Source of the DNA: Flavobacterium endoglycinae
Lineage (GTDB): Bacteria > Bacteroidota > Bacteroidia > Flavobacteriales > Flavobacteriaceae
Length of the DNA stretch: 64,000 nt
Assembly: GCF_017352115.1 (NCBI RefSeq)
Contig: NZ_CP071448.1
Location: 2,193,001-2,257,000 of the forward strand
Reading direction: 5' to 3'
Made by a program: the position numbers and the translations under genes. Under the pieces are notes generated by a model, which saw only the letters and a list, made by a program, of their open reading frames with translations, did not search any database and had not been told where the DNA came from. Of the stretch, positions 62,468 to 64,000 are shown one piece after another (the stretch's first letter is position 1; each line of letters opens with the position of its first letter).

Positions 62468-63614
62468 TTTTGCTATTGTAAGGATTAAACCAATCTTCTA
62501 CTTTGTCAAATATTAACTGAAATGCAGTTCGCTTAGTCAGGAAAAAACGGCTGGTTAAACTCATTCCTTTTTTGAGATTTCCTTTGGCTCCGTTTTTTAG
62601 TGTTAAACTGTCATTATGCAGATTGCTTTTTATTTTATAATAAGGAGCATTGTTTACGATTAAAACATCTTTGCTTATTTCGAAGATTCTTCCTTTTGCA
62701 AATCCCCATTGATTGGAATTGAAAGCGTCTATTTGATAAATGGCATCTCCGCCTTCTTTTAAATATCCTATTTCTGATGGATTTACATACGTTTCAACGA
62801 TTATGTTTTTATCTGGAGAAATTTCTACTATCGGATTTCCGGCGGCGACTCCGCTTCCTTTATGAAAACCTTGCATATTGACCAGTTCTCCATCAATTGG
62901 GGCAATTATGATGTAATTGTTTTCCTCTTCTTTAAGCTGTTTCTGATTTGAATAAATGTTTTTATTCGACTGGCTCAGCTGTGTGTATTCTTTCTGCCAG
63001 GACAATTCTGTTTGTTTGATCAGATTGATTCGGTCGTTCTTGATTTTGTTGAGTTCCAGTTCTGCCTTTTCGAATTCTGATTTTGAAATAACTTCTTTTC
63101 GATACAGCTGTTCTTTTCGGTCAAAATCGGCTTGAGTATTTTTAACCACTATATCAAGATTGTATAATTCCTGCTGGTGTTTTAAAAGTTCTCTTTTATA
63201 TTGATCTGACTGAACCTGACTGTAATTATGATTTATAAGATTCTTTAGATCGCTTAAGTAGAGAGCATTTTCTGAACTCTGAATCGTGTTTAAATTTTCT
63301 CTTTCTTTTAATATGTTGTGATCTATTATAAGTAAGGTGTCGCCCTTTTTGATTTTCTTATTTTCTTCAACATTAAAAAAAGATATTTTACCGCTTATAG
63401 GAGAATAAAGTGTTAGTTTCTTTTCCTGTGGAATGATAGTTCCTCTACTAGTTGTGTAAACATCTATATATATAAAAGGAAGCGAAATAAAAGCTATTAA
63501 TAAAGCTAAAAATGTAATCACAAATAAACGGGATGTTTTTTTATTGTGTTTAATAATATGACTTTCAACAGTGTTGTTTAAAATCTCTTCTGGAAAAATT
63601 TCTTTATCGTTCAT
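62460..63614 (-). CDS. HlyD-family adaptor of the LanB locus
   Basis: 384 aa from the ATG at 63614. The longer frame from 63725 would add 37 residues of low-quality sequence before a typical cytoplasmic start (MNDKEIFPEEILNN), so the inner start is preferred. One helix (about 34-52, LFVITFLALLIAFISLPF), a lipoyl-like domain (LYSPISGKISFFNVEENKKIKKGDTLLI), a long coiled coil and GDAIYQIDAFNSNQWGFAKG near the end. It serves the C39 exporter downstream. Confidence 0.88.
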   Translation of the reverse strand: MNDKEIFPEEILNNTVESHIIKHNKKTSRLFVITFLALLIAFISLPFIYIDVYTTSRGTIIPQEKKLTLYSPISGKISFFNVEENKKIKKGDTLLIIDHNILKERENLNTIQSSENALYLSDLKNLINHNYSQVQSDQYKRELLKHQQELYNLDIVVKNTQADFDRKEQLYRKEVISKSEFEKAELELNKIKNDRINLIKQTELSWQKEYTQLSQSNKNIYSNQKQLKEEENNYIIIAPIDGELVNMQGFHKGSGVAAGNPIVEISPDKNIIVETYVNPSEIGYLKEGGDAIYQIDAFNSNQWGFAKGRIFEISKDVLIVNNAPYYKIKSNLHNDSLTLKNGAKGNLKKGMSLTSRFFLTKRTAFQLIFDKVEDWFNPYNSKNE

Positions 63615-63806
63615 AATTATCTGTATTAATTTTCTATGGCAAATGAACCTATTATTTAAGGAAGAAAAAAATGAAAAACCCCCATTTTTATAAAAAATCG
63701 TATTCATTTTAAGCAAATAAAACACTGATAATCAATGATTTATTTTTAATTTTAGATAATTAGGCGCAAAACTTCCAGAGATCTGGTTTTTACGATTTTA
63801 GAGCAT

Positions 63807-63845
63807 AAAAAAAGCATTATCAAATCAAATTGATAATGCTTTTTT
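63807..63845 (-). terminator. Bidirectional terminator between precursor and HlyD
   Basis: AAAAAAAGCATTATCAA (63807-63823) pairs with TTGATAATGCTTTTTT (63830-63845), loop ATCAAA. It ends transcripts of the 31-aa gene on the minus strand while allowing partial read-through to the export genes, a usual way to give a precursor excess over its machinery. Confidence 0.9.
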
Positions 63846-63866
63846 AGAATATGCATGTTACAAAAG

Positions 63867-63962
63867 TTAATTCAAATGTGCTTTTTTATGAGAAGAGCAT
63901 CCACCATCTTCGTCATTCATTTGAAAATTATTCAACATTGTAAACTCTTTATATAGAGACAT
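63867..63962 (-). CDS. Possible 31-aa GG-leader precursor peptide
   Basis: MSLYKEFTMLNNFQMNDEDG followed by GCSSHKKAHLN. DGG would be a C39 cleavage site, leaving the 10-residue core CSSHKKAHLN with one Cys and two Ser. Those are the residues a LanB and a cyclase would use for a lanthionine. It is first in the direction of the HlyD-C39-LanB genes and is followed by a terminator. Against it: it is very short, the leader lacks the usual Bacteroidota motif, and no ribosome-binding site is obvious. A second, better precursor may lie past the window end. Confidence 0.5.
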   Translation of the reverse strand: MSLYKEFTMLNNFQMNDEDGGCSSHKKAHLN

Positions 63963-64000
63963 GCTTGTTGTCTACGTTTTTGTTTTTGAGAAAAACCGGG

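Noticed and set aside
62460..63725. A 421-aa HlyD protein starting at 63725
   Set aside because: The first 37 residues do not look like a HlyD N-terminus, whereas the ATG at 63614 gives a normal cytoplasmic start before the membrane helix.

Overview
The window comes from a low-GC member of the Bacteroidota, almost certainly a Flavobacterium. The evidence is the flavobacterial TAnnTTTG promoter boxes, the TPR-AraC regulator, the SusC-type TonB receptor without SusD, the Ala/Glu-rich tail of ribosomal protein S16, the dispersed 'cttcgact...ctcag.ctgaca' intergenic repeats and the close match of most proteins to flavobacterial families. No phage, plasmid or CRISPR signature was seen. No gene-free gap exceeds about 300 bases.

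Layout. 1-1453: the end of rpsP, rimM and a tRNA methyltransferase (core genome). 1450-15351: a peptide natural-product (RiPP) island. It holds four short precursor genes, two of which (62 aa, identical 27-residue leader, different 35-residue core with six Cys each) head a tandemly duplicated precursor-plus-TlpA module. Around them lie two VKOR-thioredoxin fusion proteins, a DUF6625 glycosyltransferase-like protein, a C39 peptidase ABC exporter and its HlyD partner. One TlpA gene and one VKOR gene carry single-base frameshifts. 15522-18400: glutaryl-CoA dehydrogenase-like enzyme, DUF3050 protein and a GDSL lipoprotein. 18546-24675: a tightly overlapping seven-gene polyamine-type operon (speD, DUF4178, 59-aa membrane peptide, DUF350, membrane spermidine-synthase-like protein, Tat-exported FAD oxidoreductase, membrane protein). 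24795-32868: small unknowns, an XRE regulator, tRNA-Ser(GGA), a LysR/MFS divergent pair, asparaginase, acyltransferase and TatD nuclease.

33054-41055: an ECF sigma factor and a TPR anti-sigma-like protein, divergent from a set with a lipoprotein, a PKD/beta-barrel protein, a membrane-anchored CHAT protease and an overlapping retropepsin-like protease. 41136-48113: a TetR-controlled RND efflux operon plus yceI. Three exact copies of GGAAACT-N14-AGTTTCC sit at the tetR and yceI promoters and define a small regulon. 48383-49357: polyprenyl synthetase. 49572-56733: trehalase, MFS transporter, TonB receptor and a divergent LacI regulator with two AAAACGTTTT operators 21 bp apart. 57155-63962: a second RiPP locus with a full-length LanB-type dehydratase, C39 ABC exporter, HlyD and a possible 31-aa precursor, cut by the window end, so a cyclase (LanC) may lie beyond it.

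Working together, the first island looks like a route to secreted disulfide-rich peptides. The precursor is made with a GS-type leader, its six Cys are paired by the VKOR-DsbA fusions and TlpA proteins, it is perhaps glycosylated by the DUF6625 protein, and it is trimmed and exported by the C39 ABC/HlyD pair. The gene content resembles a sublancin-type (glycocin) cluster, but with Bacteroidota parts. This is inference from gene content, not demonstrated.
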